NCBI RefSeq assembly: GCF_023101085.1
Contig: NZ_CP064703.1
Span: forward strand, 8,716,501-8,780,500
Length of the DNA: 64,000 bases
Direction: 5' to 3'
DNA from: Bradyrhizobium sp. 170
GTDB taxonomy: Bacteria; Pseudomonadota; Alphaproteobacteria; Rhizobiales; Xanthobacteraceae
The notes under the pieces were generated by a model. That model was not told where the DNA came from and searched no databases. It saw only the letters and a list, made by a program, of their open reading frames with translations. This document shows, piece by piece, positions 9,571 through 17,744 of the stretch (within the stretch, counting starts at the first letter, position 1; each line of letters begins with the position of its first letter). Both the position numbers and the translations under genes were made by a program.

Positions 9571-10980
9571 CTATTTCGAAACCTCCCCGGCCGGGCCCCA
9601 GCCGCGAAGCCAAAGCGCGCCGGCGACAATGGCAGCGGAAACGATCGAGCCGGCGGCGCCTGCCATGAAGAGCTCGCGCAATCCTCCGCCAAGATCGACG
9701 ACAATGATCCAGCCGATGCCGGCCGCGATCAACAGCCGAACGGTTCCGCCGAGAACCGGCCACATCACGCGACCTGCCCCCTGACCCGCGAAGTACAGCA
9801 GCATCCCGAGACCTGATATTCCGTAGAATGGCGCCACGGTACGAAAATAGATCGAACCGGCCGCGAGAACCTCGGCATTGGTGCTGAACAGCGTCAGCCA
9901 GACATGGGGAAACAGCGCCACGAAAAATCCGAGGATCCCGGTGACGCCGGCCGCGAAAAACGCGGCGACCCACGCGATGCGTTCTGCCCGCCTGACCTGA
10001 CCGGCTCCGATATTCACGCCGACCATGGTGAGCGCCGCACTGCCGAGCGCGAACAGGAGCGGGATCTGGATGTAGTCGAGTCGCGAAGCGATTCCGTAGC
10101 CTGCGATGGCGTCGGTGCCGAACAACCCGACCGCGCCCGTGACCAGCACCACCGTCAAATTGGCCTGGATGGTGCCGATGGCCGACAATCCGCCGACGCG
10201 AAGGATATCGCCGAGCAGCCGCCACTTGATGAGCGTAGCGTCGAAAGGCAGGCGCAACGAGGCCGAGGCGGAACGCATGTAGACGATCAGCACAATCGCG
10301 CCGCCGAGATAGTAGACGACGACGGCGAGGCCGGCTCCCATAACGCCCAGCCGGGGAAAAAGGCCCCAGCCGAAAATCAGCGCCGGCGAAAGCGGAAGCA
10401 GCACGAACACGCCCAGCAGAATGACGGCCGCCGGCACCACCGTGTTGCCGGCGCCGCGAAGCGCCGCCGCCAGCAGGCTGACGATCCAGACAAAGACCGC
10501 GCCGGAAAAGATGACGTGCCCATATTCGAGGGCCGCGCCGAGCGCTCCCGCCTGACCGCCGAGCAACCGGTAGGCGGCCTCGCCAAACAGCAATTCGGCG
10601 CCCGCAAAGATGATCCCGAGGACGGCGGCAAGAACCAGGGCGTTCAGCGCGAGCGCCTCGGCCTCGGCCACTTTGCCTGCCCCGATCGCACGCGCGATCG
10701 ACGATGCGACGCCGCCGCCGATGCCGCCGTTCGACATCATCTGCATCAGCATGAAGATGGGAAACACCAGGCTGACGCCGGCCAAGGCTTCCGTCCCGAG
10801 GAAGCTGACGAAATAGGTCTCCGCAACGCCGACAAGCGTTTGCACGACCAGCACCACGACGGTCGGCAAGGCGAGCTTCAGGAGCGTCGGCAGCACCGGG
10901 CCGTCGAGCATCGCCATTTGTTTGACCTGCGCCGCTTGATTTCCTGGCGACAGGGATTGGTGGGATGTCAGCGTTGTCAT
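9571..10980 (-). CDS. MATE-family efflux transporter
   Basis: 469 aa integral membrane protein with about 12 hydrophobic segments and the internal repeat of MATE cation/drug antiporters. After a short cytoplasmic tail the first helices read LLKLALPTVVVLVVQTLVG. The frame is open far upstream, but the start is the ATG at 10980, which overlaps the stop of the upstream hydrolase gene as ATGA. This implies translational coupling. The substrate is unknown; the coupling to an epoxide-hydrolase-like gene and a divergent TetR regulator suggests a detoxification unit. Confidence 0.88.
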   Translation of the reverse strand: MTTLTSHQSLSPGNQAAQVKQMAMLDGPVLPTLLKLALPTVVVLVVQTLVGVAETYFVSFLGTEALAGVSLVFPIFMLMQMMSNGGIGGGVASSIARAIGAGKVAEAEALALNALVLAAVLGIIFAGAELLFGEAAYRLLGGQAGALGAALEYGHVIFSGAVFVWIVSLLAAALRGAGNTVVPAAVILLGVFVLLPLSPALIFGWGLFPRLGVMGAGLAVVVYYLGGAIVLIVYMRSASASLRLPFDATLIKWRLLGDILRVGGLSAIGTIQANLTVVLVTGAVGLFGTDAIAGYGIASRLDYIQIPLLFALGSAALTMVGVNIGAGQVRRAERIAWVAAFFAAGVTGILGFFVALFPHVWLTLFSTNAEVLAAGSIYFRTVAPFYGISGLGMLLYFAGQGAGRVMWPVLGGTVRLLIAAGIGWIIVVDLGGGLRELFMAGAAGSIVSAAIVAGALWLRGWGPAGEVSK

Positions 10981-12092
10981 GAGCGGCTCGGCCCGGCTCG
11001 AATGAAGTCCACAAGCGCGGCGCTGACTTCGTTCGGCCGCTCCTGCTGGGTCCAGTGGCCGCAACCGGGAAGCATCTCGATCTTGCGCAAGCCGGGAACG
11101 AAGCTCTTCAGGTTTGCGAGCAATTGGTCCGTGCCGGGGAACGACACCACAAAATCGCGATCGCCCGCGATGAAGAGCGCCGGCACCGTCACCTGCAGGC
11201 CGGCCATCGCGCCCGTGATTTCCCAGTTGCGATCGATGTTGCGGTAGTAGTTGAGCGCGCCGCGGAAGCCGCTGCGCTTGAACTCCTCGCCATAAAAATC
11301 GATGTCGCTTTCGGTTAGCCAGGACGGCAGGGTTTTCGGCGCCCCGGGTCCCTGCAAGAATCCGCCGCCCTTCGGCACCATGCCGAGGTTCGGTGCAAGC
11401 CCGCCGGCAGCGGCGGCCGCGCGGGCTGCGGCCACGCCATCGCCGGACGCTCCGAACAGCATGTTGCGAATGGTCGCGCGCGGATCGCGGCCCAGCTCCG
11501 CCTCCGCCGGCCCCGGCTCCTGGAAATAGAGCTGATAGAATTGCGCATTCTCGGTGCGGGGCATCAGGCTTGTCGGCGGCACCTTGCCGCGCGGCCGGAA
11601 CGGCACGCTGAGTGCTGCCACCGCCCTGAAGCGGTCGGGCCGCATCAGAGCGGCCTGCCAGGCGACGCTGGCGCCCCAATCGTGACCGACGATGACCGCG
11701 GTCGCCGCACCCAGGGCATCGAGAATGCCGACCATGTCGCCGACGAGATGCAGGATCGTATATTGGTCGATCGTCTGCGGCGCGTCACTCTTGCCGTAGC
11801 CGCGCATATCGGGGGCGACAACACGGAAGCCGGCGGCAGCAAGCGCGTCGATCTGATGCCGCCACGAGAACCAGGATTCAGGGAAACCGTGCACCAGCAG
11901 CACCAGCGGCCCCTCGCCCTGCTCGGCGATGTTGATGTGGATCCCGTTGCATTCGATGATGCGTTGCGTTGTCTTGCTCATCTTTCCATCGCGCTCCGCT
12001 GTTGCAGCAAATGCCTTTGATGGGAGCGCGTCAGAGGCAGTTCGCCATGCGAGCGGCGCCAGTGCCGCAGCCAATAGTTGGCGTCTGTTCAT
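10977..12092 (-). CDS. exported epoxide-hydrolase-like alpha/beta hydrolase
   Basis: 371 aa from the ATG at 12092, which follows GGGAG. The N-terminus has a twin-arginine-like signal (NRRQLLAAALAPLAW), so export is likely; an internal ATG at 11979 would give a cytosolic form. HGFPESWFSWRHQ forms the oxyanion loop, GHDWGAS supplies an Asp nucleophile (about residue 138), and GCGHWTQQERP holds the His near 346. An Asp in the elbow is typical of soluble epoxide hydrolases and haloalkane dehalogenases; the HGFPESW motif favours epoxide hydrolase. The stop overlaps the MATE start by 4 bp. Confidence 0.87.
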   Translation of the reverse strand: MNRRQLLAAALAPLAWRTASDALPSKAFAATAERDGKMSKTTQRIIECNGIHINIAEQGEGPLVLLVHGFPESWFSWRHQIDALAAAGFRVVAPDMRGYGKSDAPQTIDQYTILHLVGDMVGILDALGAATAVIVGHDWGASVAWQAALMRPDRFRAVAALSVPFRPRGKVPPTSLMPRTENAQFYQLYFQEPGPAEAELGRDPRATIRNMLFGASGDGVAAARAAAAAGGLAPNLGMVPKGGGFLQGPGAPKTLPSWLTESDIDFYGEEFKRSGFRGALNYYRNIDRNWEITGAMAGLQVTVPALFIAGDRDFVVSFPGTDQLLANLKSFVPGLRKIEMLPGCGHWTQQERPNEVSAALVDFIRAGPSRS

Positions 12093-12124
12093 GATCTCCC
12101 GTCCTTTACATCCGGGTTCGGTTT

Positions 12125-12172
12125 GGTACGATCCGGTACCGGATAAATCGAAATATGGTACCTGCTGGTACC
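12125..12172. promoter_or_regulatory. Candidate TetR operator: two pairs of GGTAC(C) half-sites
   Basis: Between the divergent hydrolase and TetR genes. GGTAC lies at 12125, and GGTACC at 12135, 12157 and 12167. The pairs are each spaced 10 bp apart and lie 32 bp from one another (first site to first site). Spacing in steps of one and three helical turns fits dimer binding of the adjacent TetR protein. Binding is inferred. Confidence 0.55.
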
Positions 12173-12195
12173 AAGTCAAGCGGAAAAATCAGGCG

Positions 12196-12831
12196 ATGAG
12201 TCCAAGGATGAAGGCGCGCGAGGAGGAAACCGCTGGGACCGAGGTCCGGAAGCGGATCCTCGGCGCGGCCCTTTCGGCGTTCATGGAGGGCGGCTATGCG
12301 CAGACCAGCACGCTGGAGATTGCGACGCGCGCGCGCGTTTCGAAGCGGGAGCTTTACGCGCTGTTCGGCAACAAGGAAGCGATGCTCGTAGCCTGCATCA
12401 CCGAGCGCGCCCAGCGGTTGAAAGCACCCGCCGATCTCCCCGAACTGCGCGACAGAAAAATCCTGACCGAAGTGCTGACCGCTTTTGGAACAAGACTTCT
12501 GACGGAAACGACCGATCCGGTCGTCGTCGCGGTATTTCGCTTGGCAATATCAGAAACCGTGCACGCGCCAAAAGTCGCGCAAGCGCTGGAATCGATCGCG
12601 CGCAAACCCACGCGCGATGCATTGCGCACGATCATGGCAAATGCCAAATCAGCCGGGCTTGTCGTTGGCGATCCCGACGCGATGACCGAAAAATTTTTGG
12701 GGCTACTCTCGGGCGACCTGATGACCGGCCTGCTGCTTCAGGTGGCCGATCGCCCAAGCGCCGCCGAGATTGCGCGACGGGCGCGGGACACAACGATGGC
12801 GTTCCTGCAAATCCATCCGGAGTCCGGTTAG
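12196..12831 (+). CDS. TetR/AcrR-family transcriptional regulator
   Basis: 211 aa from the ATG at 12196; another possible start is 12208. The N-terminal helix-turn-helix is clear: RILGAALSAFMEGGYAQTS, then LEIATRARVSKRELYALFG, as in TetR DNA-binding domains. The C-terminal domain is helical and matches the generic AefR/TetR_C pattern. It is divergent from the epoxide-hydrolase/MATE operon with the GGTACC repeats between them, so it probably represses that operon and itself. Ligand unknown. Confidence 0.9.
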   Translation: MSPRMKAREEETAGTEVRKRILGAALSAFMEGGYAQTSTLEIATRARVSKRELYALFGNKEAMLVACITERAQRLKAPADLPELRDRKILTEVLTAFGTRLLTETTDPVVVAVFRLAISETVHAPKVAQALESIARKPTRDALRTIMANAKSAGLVVGDPDAMTEKFLGLLSGDLMTGLLLQVADRPSAAEIARRARDTTMAFLQIHPESG

Positions 12832-12837
12832 GACCGG

Positions 12838-13026
12838 ATGGTCCGCGCCGCCCGGCTGCTGCGCGATCCGCGACACCTTGCGCGCAAGGTCAGCGATATC
12901 GCGTATCTCGCCGGCTTCAACGACGTGTCCTATTTTCACCGCGCCTTCCGCCGCCGCTTCGGCATGACTCCGAGCGACATGCGCCACCGGATACCGCACG
13001 GAGACGGCACCTCGACGTCATCCTGA
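12838..13026 (+). pseudogene. 3' remnant of an AraC-family regulator
   Basis: 62 codons directly after the TetR stop encode only the second helix-turn-helix of an AraC/XylS DNA-binding domain (VSDIAYLAGFNDVSYFHRAF, then RRFGMTPSDMR). The first helix-turn-helix and the whole sensor domain are missing, so this looks like the tail of a lost gene. An ATG at 12838 could in theory allow translation of the fragment. Confidence 0.75.
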
Positions 13027-13068
13027 AAGTGACGTCGCACTGGGCGCCCTTTCGTGACCTTTCGGGGA

Positions 13069-13785
13069 TCACTGGGTGAATGTGTTCGCGACCCGGCGGG
13101 AACGCAGGATGTACGGAATCCAGATGGCCGCGCCGATCACGGCGGCGAGCATCTGCGCGCCCTCCTTGGCCTCAAGGGTGAGGAATTCGGAAATCGACTT
13201 GTTCGTTGCGAGCGAAAAGATCAACGCGAGCCACACGAGATTAATGAGCGGCATCACGATTACGAAAATCGTTTGCCAAATGAAGAAGCTCGGGAAATGT
13301 CGAGAGTGCCGGAACAGCAGCACCGTCGTGTACACCGCCAAACAAACCATCGCGGCATTCAGGGCAGCTTCGCCCCAGAGCGCTTCGGGAAATCGCTTCC
13401 AGAGTTCGTCAGAGATCGTGGGGTAATATTGCCCCAGCGACGCCAGCACTCGCAGAATTCCCACCACTTGCCCCAACGCCAGGAGCGCGAGCCAACCACC
13501 GATGCCGGTCAATTCCGGCTTCACGTTTTTGAATTCAGCCGCGTCACCCGCGTCGACTACGGGCTCGCGAACAGCCGGCGGCGGAGCAGATCCTGATGGT
13601 GGCGGAGGGAACAGTTGCTGTGCGACCTCGTGCACATCCTCGACCGCCTTCCAATCCTCGAAGCCATCGCGCCAGATCAGGACGCGCCGCGGATCGGCAA
13701 TACGCGCAAGCAGTGGGATCAATTCAGCGTGCGACAGCGGACCACGCGCCTGACCTCCTTCGTCGTAGTACCAAAAATCCGTCAT
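13069..13785 (-). CDS. GYF_2-domain / DUF2569-like membrane protein
   Basis: 238 aa. Residues 1-60 match the bacterial GYF_2 fold (FWYYDEGGQARGPLSHAEL, then WRDGFEDWK), a presumed peptide-binding module. A Pro-rich linker (FPPPPSGSAPP) follows. The rest has four hydrophobic helices beginning at IGGWLALLALG, as in DUF2569 proteins. ATG start at 13785. Function unknown; a cytoplasmic protein-interaction module on a membrane anchor is the obvious reading. Confidence 0.8.
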   Translation of the reverse strand: MTDFWYYDEGGQARGPLSHAELIPLLARIADPRRVLIWRDGFEDWKAVEDVHEVAQQLFPPPPSGSAPPPAVREPVVDAGDAAEFKNVKPELTGIGGWLALLALGQVVGILRVLASLGQYYPTISDELWKRFPEALWGEAALNAAMVCLAVYTTVLLFRHSRHFPSFFIWQTIFVIVMPLINLVWLALIFSLATNKSISEFLTLEAKEGAQMLAAVIGAAIWIPYILRSRRVANTFTQ

Positions 13786-13904
13786 GCAAAAACGCCCCCG
13801 CGTGCTGGCTCCATTCTATAGCAAGGGCCGCACACGTCACGATAGATGAATTGGAGAACCAAAACGAAAAAGCGAACCGCAGGTCGCGTTAAGTGCTTGA
13901 AAAA

Positions 13905-13953
13905 TGGCGATCCCGGGAAGACTCGAACTTGCGACCTACGGTTTAGGAAACCG
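13905..13953 (-). repeat. Duplicated 3' half of tRNA-Arg(CCT): candidate attachment site
   Basis: 49 bp matching the anticodon arm, T arm, acceptor 3' strand and CCA of the tRNA at 15035-15111 with three mismatches, in the same orientation. The mismatches are in the T-stem and are partly compensatory. The 5' half of a tRNA is absent, so it is not a functional tRNA gene. It lies on the side where an element entering the 3' end of the tRNA would leave its distal att copy. Confidence 0.8.
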
Positions 13954-14064
13954 ACTCACTTCATGGAAAGGCTTCGAACACGTGTGCGTGTTCGATCCGC
14001 GGCGGCGTAACGCATGATCCTTGCCCCCGTAGGATAAAGGCTGGGGAAAGGAAGGAGACTTGCC

Positions 14065-14628
14065 ATGAGCACATCCGCCCTGTTTTGGCGCCGGACCGAT
14101 ATCGAGGGCCTCGAACGCCTGGAACTAGCAATCGAGCCTGACCAGGTCACGGCCACCGCCACCACGATCTGCCTCGAAGCCGGCGGCTATCGCATCGACC
14201 ACCGCTGGCGGCTCGATCCCGAATGGCACGCGCTGACCGTCACCGTGGAGCGTTGGAACTCGCAAGGCCATGGTCTCCTGCGTCTGGAACGCGCCGGAAC
14301 GGGCTGGCGGGTCGACGGCGTGCTGCGGCCGGACCTCGAAGGCGCCGAGGAGCCGGACTTGTCGATCACGCCATTCTGCAACACCTTCCCGATCCGCAGG
14401 ACGCCCCTTGGCGCAGGAGACAGCCTGCCGCTCGATACAGCCTTCATCGATGGGCCGGCGCTGACGGTGGCGCGGTCGCGCCAGCGCTACGACCGGCAAG
14501 GCCCCGGGCGGGTACGCTACGTCGATCTTGGGCTGTCATTCGGCTTTGAAGCGGATCTGGTGGTCGACGATACCGGACTGGTGCTGCATTACGAGCATCT
14601 GTTCGAGCGGGTCCCGCCGACCGCCTGA
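14065..14628 (+). CDS. putative glycolipid-binding domain protein (PF06475-like)
   Basis: 187 aa, the usual length of this family. It starts with the typical LFWRRTDIEGLERLEL segment, then a beta-rich sequence with TATTICLEAGGYRIDHRWRL and a conserved DLSITPFCNTFPIRR region, ending with DLGLSFGFEADLVVDDTGLV. No signal peptide or membrane helix. ATG at 14065 has AAGGAGA upstream at good distance. It lies between the tRNA-Arg gene and the duplicated tRNA fragment, so it may have arrived with the element. Biochemical role unproven. Confidence 0.78.
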   Translation: MSTSALFWRRTDIEGLERLELAIEPDQVTATATTICLEAGGYRIDHRWRLDPEWHALTVTVERWNSQGHGLLRLERAGTGWRVDGVLRPDLEGAEEPDLSITPFCNTFPIRRTPLGAGDSLPLDTAFIDGPALTVARSRQRYDRQGPGRVRYVDLGLSFGFEADLVVDDTGLVLHYEHLFERVPPTA

Positions 14629-14701
14629 CATGCGCGCGTCGGGCAGATCCCAAGTACAGGGCAAGCCGTGATCAACCACTCGGAAAGATACCGACGAATG
14701 A

Positions 14702-14983
14702 TCAGGCGCTTCGCGAAAACAAGGAACCTGGATCGAGCGGACCCTTTTTGGCCTTTTCCTCAAGCCACGCGTCTTGAGAAAGAGCGGTGTCCGCTTTCAG
14801 AAGTTCAAGTATCGGCGGCTTCGTGACTGCAGCGGTCAGCATGCCGACCGGATCCCGCTCATCATTCATCACGGCGCCATAACCTTGCAACACGGCCTTG
14901 ATCCGGTTGGCACGGTCCTCGGCGAGATCGGGGCCAACCATTTTATCGCCGGCAAAATCGATCTTGAATGCGCCGCCTGCCAT
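14702..14983 (-). CDS. small hypothetical protein
   Basis: 93 aa from the ATG at 14983; an alternative ATG at 15010 adds nine residues. Unrecognised, soluble, mixed helical, with the stretch NRIKAVLQGYGAVMNDERDP. The Shine-Dalgarno sequence is weak. It sits 52 bp from the tRNA-Arg gene, inside the interval bounded by the tRNA and its partial copy. Confidence 0.5.
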   Translation of the reverse strand: MAGGAFKIDFAGDKMVGPDLAEDRANRIKAVLQGYGAVMNDERDPVGMLTAAVTKPPILELLKADTALSQDAWLEEKAKKGPLDPGSLFSRSA

Positions 14984-15034
14984 GCGCCCACGACGAGAAA
15001 TGCCCGTCATTATTGGGTCGTTGGATTCTGAAAC

Positions 15035-15111
15035 TGGCGATCCCGGCATGACTCGAACATGCGACCTACGGTTTAGGAAACCGTCGCTCTATCCGGCTGA
15101 GCTACGGGACC
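15035..15111 (-). tRNA. tRNA-Arg (anticodon CCT)
   Basis: 77 nt including an encoded CCA. The acceptor stem GGTCCCG/CGGGATC pairs with one G-T. The D stem GCTC/GAGC, the anticodon arm ACGGT-TTCCTAA-ACCGT and the T arm GCATG-TTCGAGT-CATGC are all intact. Anticodon CCT reads the rare AGG codon. tRNA 3' ends are common integrase targets, and a partial copy lies at 13905-13953. Confidence 0.96.
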
Positions 15112-15261
15112 GCGGACCCGCTTGCGTAAGCAGGTGCTTGGCCGCTTCATAGCAAAGCGGGCGCGTCATCGCCAGCCCTCCGGACCGTTCTCGGGCCCAC
15201 ATTGAACAAGGCCGGGTTCCTCCATCGGAGGACGCTCGGGATATTTGATCGCGAAAGCCAA

Positions 15262-15287
15262 CAGGAGCCGTCCACCGACGGCTCCTG
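15262..15287 (-). terminator. Hairpin downstream of the Bug-protein operon
   Basis: Perfect 11-bp stem CAGGAGCCGTC / GACGGCTCCTG with a 4-nt loop, about 30 bp beyond the stop of the binding-protein gene. The T-run after it is poor, so it may be a weak intrinsic terminator or a transcript-end stabiliser. Confidence 0.55.
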
Positions 15288-15317
15288 CCAGCATGCCGGC
15301 CTTCGCGTAACGGCCCG

Positions 15318-16277
15318 CTACGCCTTGATATTATTCTCCCGCACGACCTGCCCCCAGATGCTGACCTGCCTGGCGAAGAACGTCGAGAACTCCTTGCCGT
15401 CGGCGAGCAGCAGCGTCATCTGCTGCGTCTCGCGCAGTTGCGATGCCACCGCCGGCTCGCTCAGAATCTCCTTTACCGATTTCGCCATGCTGGCGATGAT
15501 GTCGGGCGGCGTGTCCTTTGGCGCGAAAATGCCCCACCAGGCCAGCGTCTCGAAATCGGGGAAGCCTGCCTCGATCGCGGTCTGCGTGTCCTTGAGCGCA
15601 GCCATCCGCTCGCGCCCCAATTGCAGGATGGGACGCAGCCTGTCGGTGCCGAGTTGCGCCGTGATCAGCGCCGCCGACCCGATGATCATGTCGACATGGC
15701 CGCCGAGCACATCGTTCATCGCCGGGCCACCGCCGCGGTAGGGCACATGCGTGATCTCGACGCCGGCCTTCTTGCCGAGCACCGTCATCGCGAGATGGCC
15801 GAGCGTGCCGATGCCGACGGAGGCGTATTTCACCGCGCCGGGACTTGCCTTGCAGGCGGCGACGACGTCGGCAAAAGTCTTGTACGGCCGCTCGGCGTTC
15901 GCGGCGAGGACGTAAGGCGCGGTGCCGACCAGGAACACCGGCACCAGATCCTTCTCGACATCGAGCCCCGGCTTTTCGAGGATCGAGGGAATCACCGCGT
16001 GCGAGTCGAACGTCACGAGGAATGTTGAGCCGTCTGGCGCGCTCTTGGCGGCCTGTATTGCGCCGAGCGAGCCGGCCGCGCCGGATTTGTTCTCCACCAG
16101 CACGGTCCGGCCGAGCTTCGTCTGCAGGTGAGACTGCAATAGCCGCGCCAGCGCGTCGGTGGAGCCGCCCGGCGGGAACGGCACCACCAGGGTCATGTTC
16201 TTTGCCGGCTGCGCCAATGCCGGCGTGACCGCGAACGCGGCCGACGCCGCCAGCAGATTGCGTCTGGTAATTTTCAC
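15318..16277 (-). CDS. Bug-family (TctC-like) tripartite tricarboxylate transporter substrate-binding protein
   Basis: 319 aa from GTG at 16277, at good distance from GGAGG; TTG at 16280 is an alternative. A signal peptide with RRNLLAASAAFAVTPALAQ is twin-arginine-like. The mature part begins with VVPFPPGGSTDALAR and has the family's ENKSGAAGS, DVLGGHVDMI and APKDTPPDI blocks. Such periplasmic proteins bind carboxylates. It is the last gene of an apparent RraA-cupin-Bug operon, so its ligand is probably an organic acid. No membrane subunits are adjacent, as is common for Bug proteins. Confidence 0.92.
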   Translation of the reverse strand: MKITRRNLLAASAAFAVTPALAQPAKNMTLVVPFPPGGSTDALARLLQSHLQTKLGRTVLVENKSGAAGSLGAIQAAKSAPDGSTFLVTFDSHAVIPSILEKPGLDVEKDLVPVFLVGTAPYVLAANAERPYKTFADVVAACKASPGAVKYASVGIGTLGHLAMTVLGKKAGVEITHVPYRGGGPAMNDVLGGHVDMIIGSAALITAQLGTDRLRPILQLGRERMAALKDTQTAIEAGFPDFETLAWWGIFAPKDTPPDIIASMAKSVKEILSEPAVASQLRETQQMTLLLADGKEFSTFFARQVSIWGQVVRENNIKA

Positions 16278-16334
16278 CAAGTGTCTCCTCCCGATTTATG
16301 ACTGCGCTTTTTGTTTTTGTTCGCAGACTTGTCT

Positions 16335-16703
16335 TTAAGTGCCGAAGCCGGACCCGGCCTTTTTGTACTCGGGCCGCGGCGGGCTGAAGATGTCAAGCAC
16401 GCGGGCGCCGTCCGGTCCAGCCCGCATCGTGTGCGGCACATTCCCCGGCGTGCGCCAGAAATCGCCTTTCTTGACCGGAATTTCCTCACCACCCTGAACC
16501 CGGATGGCCGAGCCATCGAGCAGCACGCCCCATTGTTCCTCGGGATGATGATGCAGGGTGCCTTGCGCGTGCGGCGCCAGCGTCACCACCGACAGCATCG
16601 CGTGCTCGCCGGAGAAAATTCGCGTTGTGACCCCGGATGCGAGTTCGCGAAACAGGCCGTCGGCCGGGTTATCCAGATTGTGAAACTCGTCCTTCTGACT
16701 CAT
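16335..16703 (-). CDS. cupin-domain protein
   Basis: 122 aa from ATG at 16703, preceded by GAGGGAG. A single conserved beta-barrel cupin: motif 1 GTLHHHPEEQWGVLLDG provides the His/Glu metal ligands and motif 2 PGNVPHTMRAG provides the last His. Middle gene of the RraA-cupin-Bug set, 42 bp after rraA-like. Small cupins in such operons may be dioxygenases or isomerases or have a binding role; no specific reaction can be claimed. Confidence 0.88.
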   Translation of the reverse strand: MSQKDEFHNLDNPADGLFRELASGVTTRIFSGEHAMLSVVTLAPHAQGTLHHHPEEQWGVLLDGSAIRVQGGEEIPVKKGDFWRTPGNVPHTMRAGPDGARVLDIFSPPRPEYKKAGSGFGT

Positions 16704-16744
16704 CGTTTCTCCCTCAAGCGCAGTTGCGCTTCCATTTCGGCGCT

Positions 16745-17383
16745 TCAAGACTTGCCGTAGCTGCCCTGGTACCGGCCTTCGCGGATCGCGAGCAGCGTAT
16801 CCTCCTCGCGCGCGATCTGGGCGCGCACCGCCTCCAACACCGTGGCTGCAATCGCGGCAGGGAACGACACCACGCCGTCCTCGTCGCCGACCACGATATC
16901 GCCGGGCGCGATCACCGAGCCGCCGATCGAAACCGGGACGTTGATTTCGCCGGGTCCGCTCTTGTAGGGCCCGCGGTGGATCGCCGTGCGGGCAAAGCAG
17001 GGAAAGTCGGATGCGGCGAATGCCGCGACGTCGCGGATGGCGCCGTCGATCACATAGCCCGCGGCGCCCCTGTATTCGGCGATGTTCTTCATGATCTCGC
17101 CGACCAGCGCCCGCGTCTCGTCGCCGCCGCCATCGACCACGATGACGTCGCCCGGCCCGACCAGTTCGAGCGCGCGATGGATCGCAAGATTGTCACCCGG
17201 CCGCGTGCGCACGGTGAAGGCTACGCCCACGAGCTTGCTGCCGCGATGGAACGGCCGCAGGCCCACCGCGCCCGGCAGCCGGGCAAGATTGTCACTGATC
17301 ACGGAGGTCGGCGCGCCCCTGAACGCCTCGATCAGTTCAGGTGCGGGCTTCGGCACGCTCGTCATGGCCGTGGTGATGCTCAT
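16745..17383 (-). CDS. RraA-family protein (4-hydroxy-4-methyl-2-oxoglutarate aldolase-like)
   Basis: 212 aa from ATG at 17383; the open frame continues to 17479. Family motifs include TSVISDNL, the metal/oxyanion segment VVDGGGDETRALVGE, DGAIRDVAAF with the catalytic Arg, and VIAPGDIVVGDEDGVVSFP. Relatives cleave 4-hydroxy-4-methyl-2-oxoglutarate or decarboxylate oxaloacetate in aromatic catabolism; RraA proper inhibits RNase E, but the operon with a cupin and a carboxylate-binding protein favours the enzyme. First gene of the operon and divergent from the AraC-type regulator. Confidence 0.87.
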   Translation of the reverse strand: MSITTAMTSVPKPAPELIEAFRGAPTSVISDNLARLPGAVGLRPFHRGSKLVGVAFTVRTRPGDNLAIHRALELVGPGDVIVVDGGGDETRALVGEIMKNIAEYRGAAGYVIDGAIRDVAAFAASDFPCFARTAIHRGPYKSGPGEINVPVSIGGSVIAPGDIVVGDEDGVVSFPAAIAATVLEAVRAQIAREEDTLLAIREGRYQGSYGKS

Positions 17384-17744
17384 AAGGACGGTTGCTCCCT
17401 GGCGGCAGTGGCGTGCCCGGCACACCGGTCCGGATTCGCCGCCACATGATGGCTTCGATTGCCGCAAAACAATTAGCATTCCGCTTGAGCAGGTATAAGG
17501 GATTTGGATGGGTCGGGCGACCGCTCCCCGGACCTGCGCGTCCGGCCGACGTCACGGCGTCCAACGCACTCGAATCCGCCAGCGGATTGTCGCGGCAGTC
17601 GGAAATGTTGCGTAACGAGGTTCGAAGCTCCTGGCGACCGTGCAGGCCGGCTGAAATCTTCACGCAGGCCACACTTCTTAACATGCTCTTAACCACGCCG
17701 GTCGAGGCTGGCATTCGAAGATTCGCGCCGCCGGTCACCTCACG

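Noticed and set aside
9494..11014. 506-codon open frame on the minus strand
   Set aside because: Other frame of the MATE transporter; Arg-rich shadow.
11929..12195. N-terminal extension of the TetR gene
   Set aside because: It crosses the divergent operator region and the start of the hydrolase gene; the helix-turn-helix begins just after 12196.
13905..13953. Second tRNA-Arg gene
   Set aside because: Only the 3' half is present; the acceptor 5' strand and D arm are missing.
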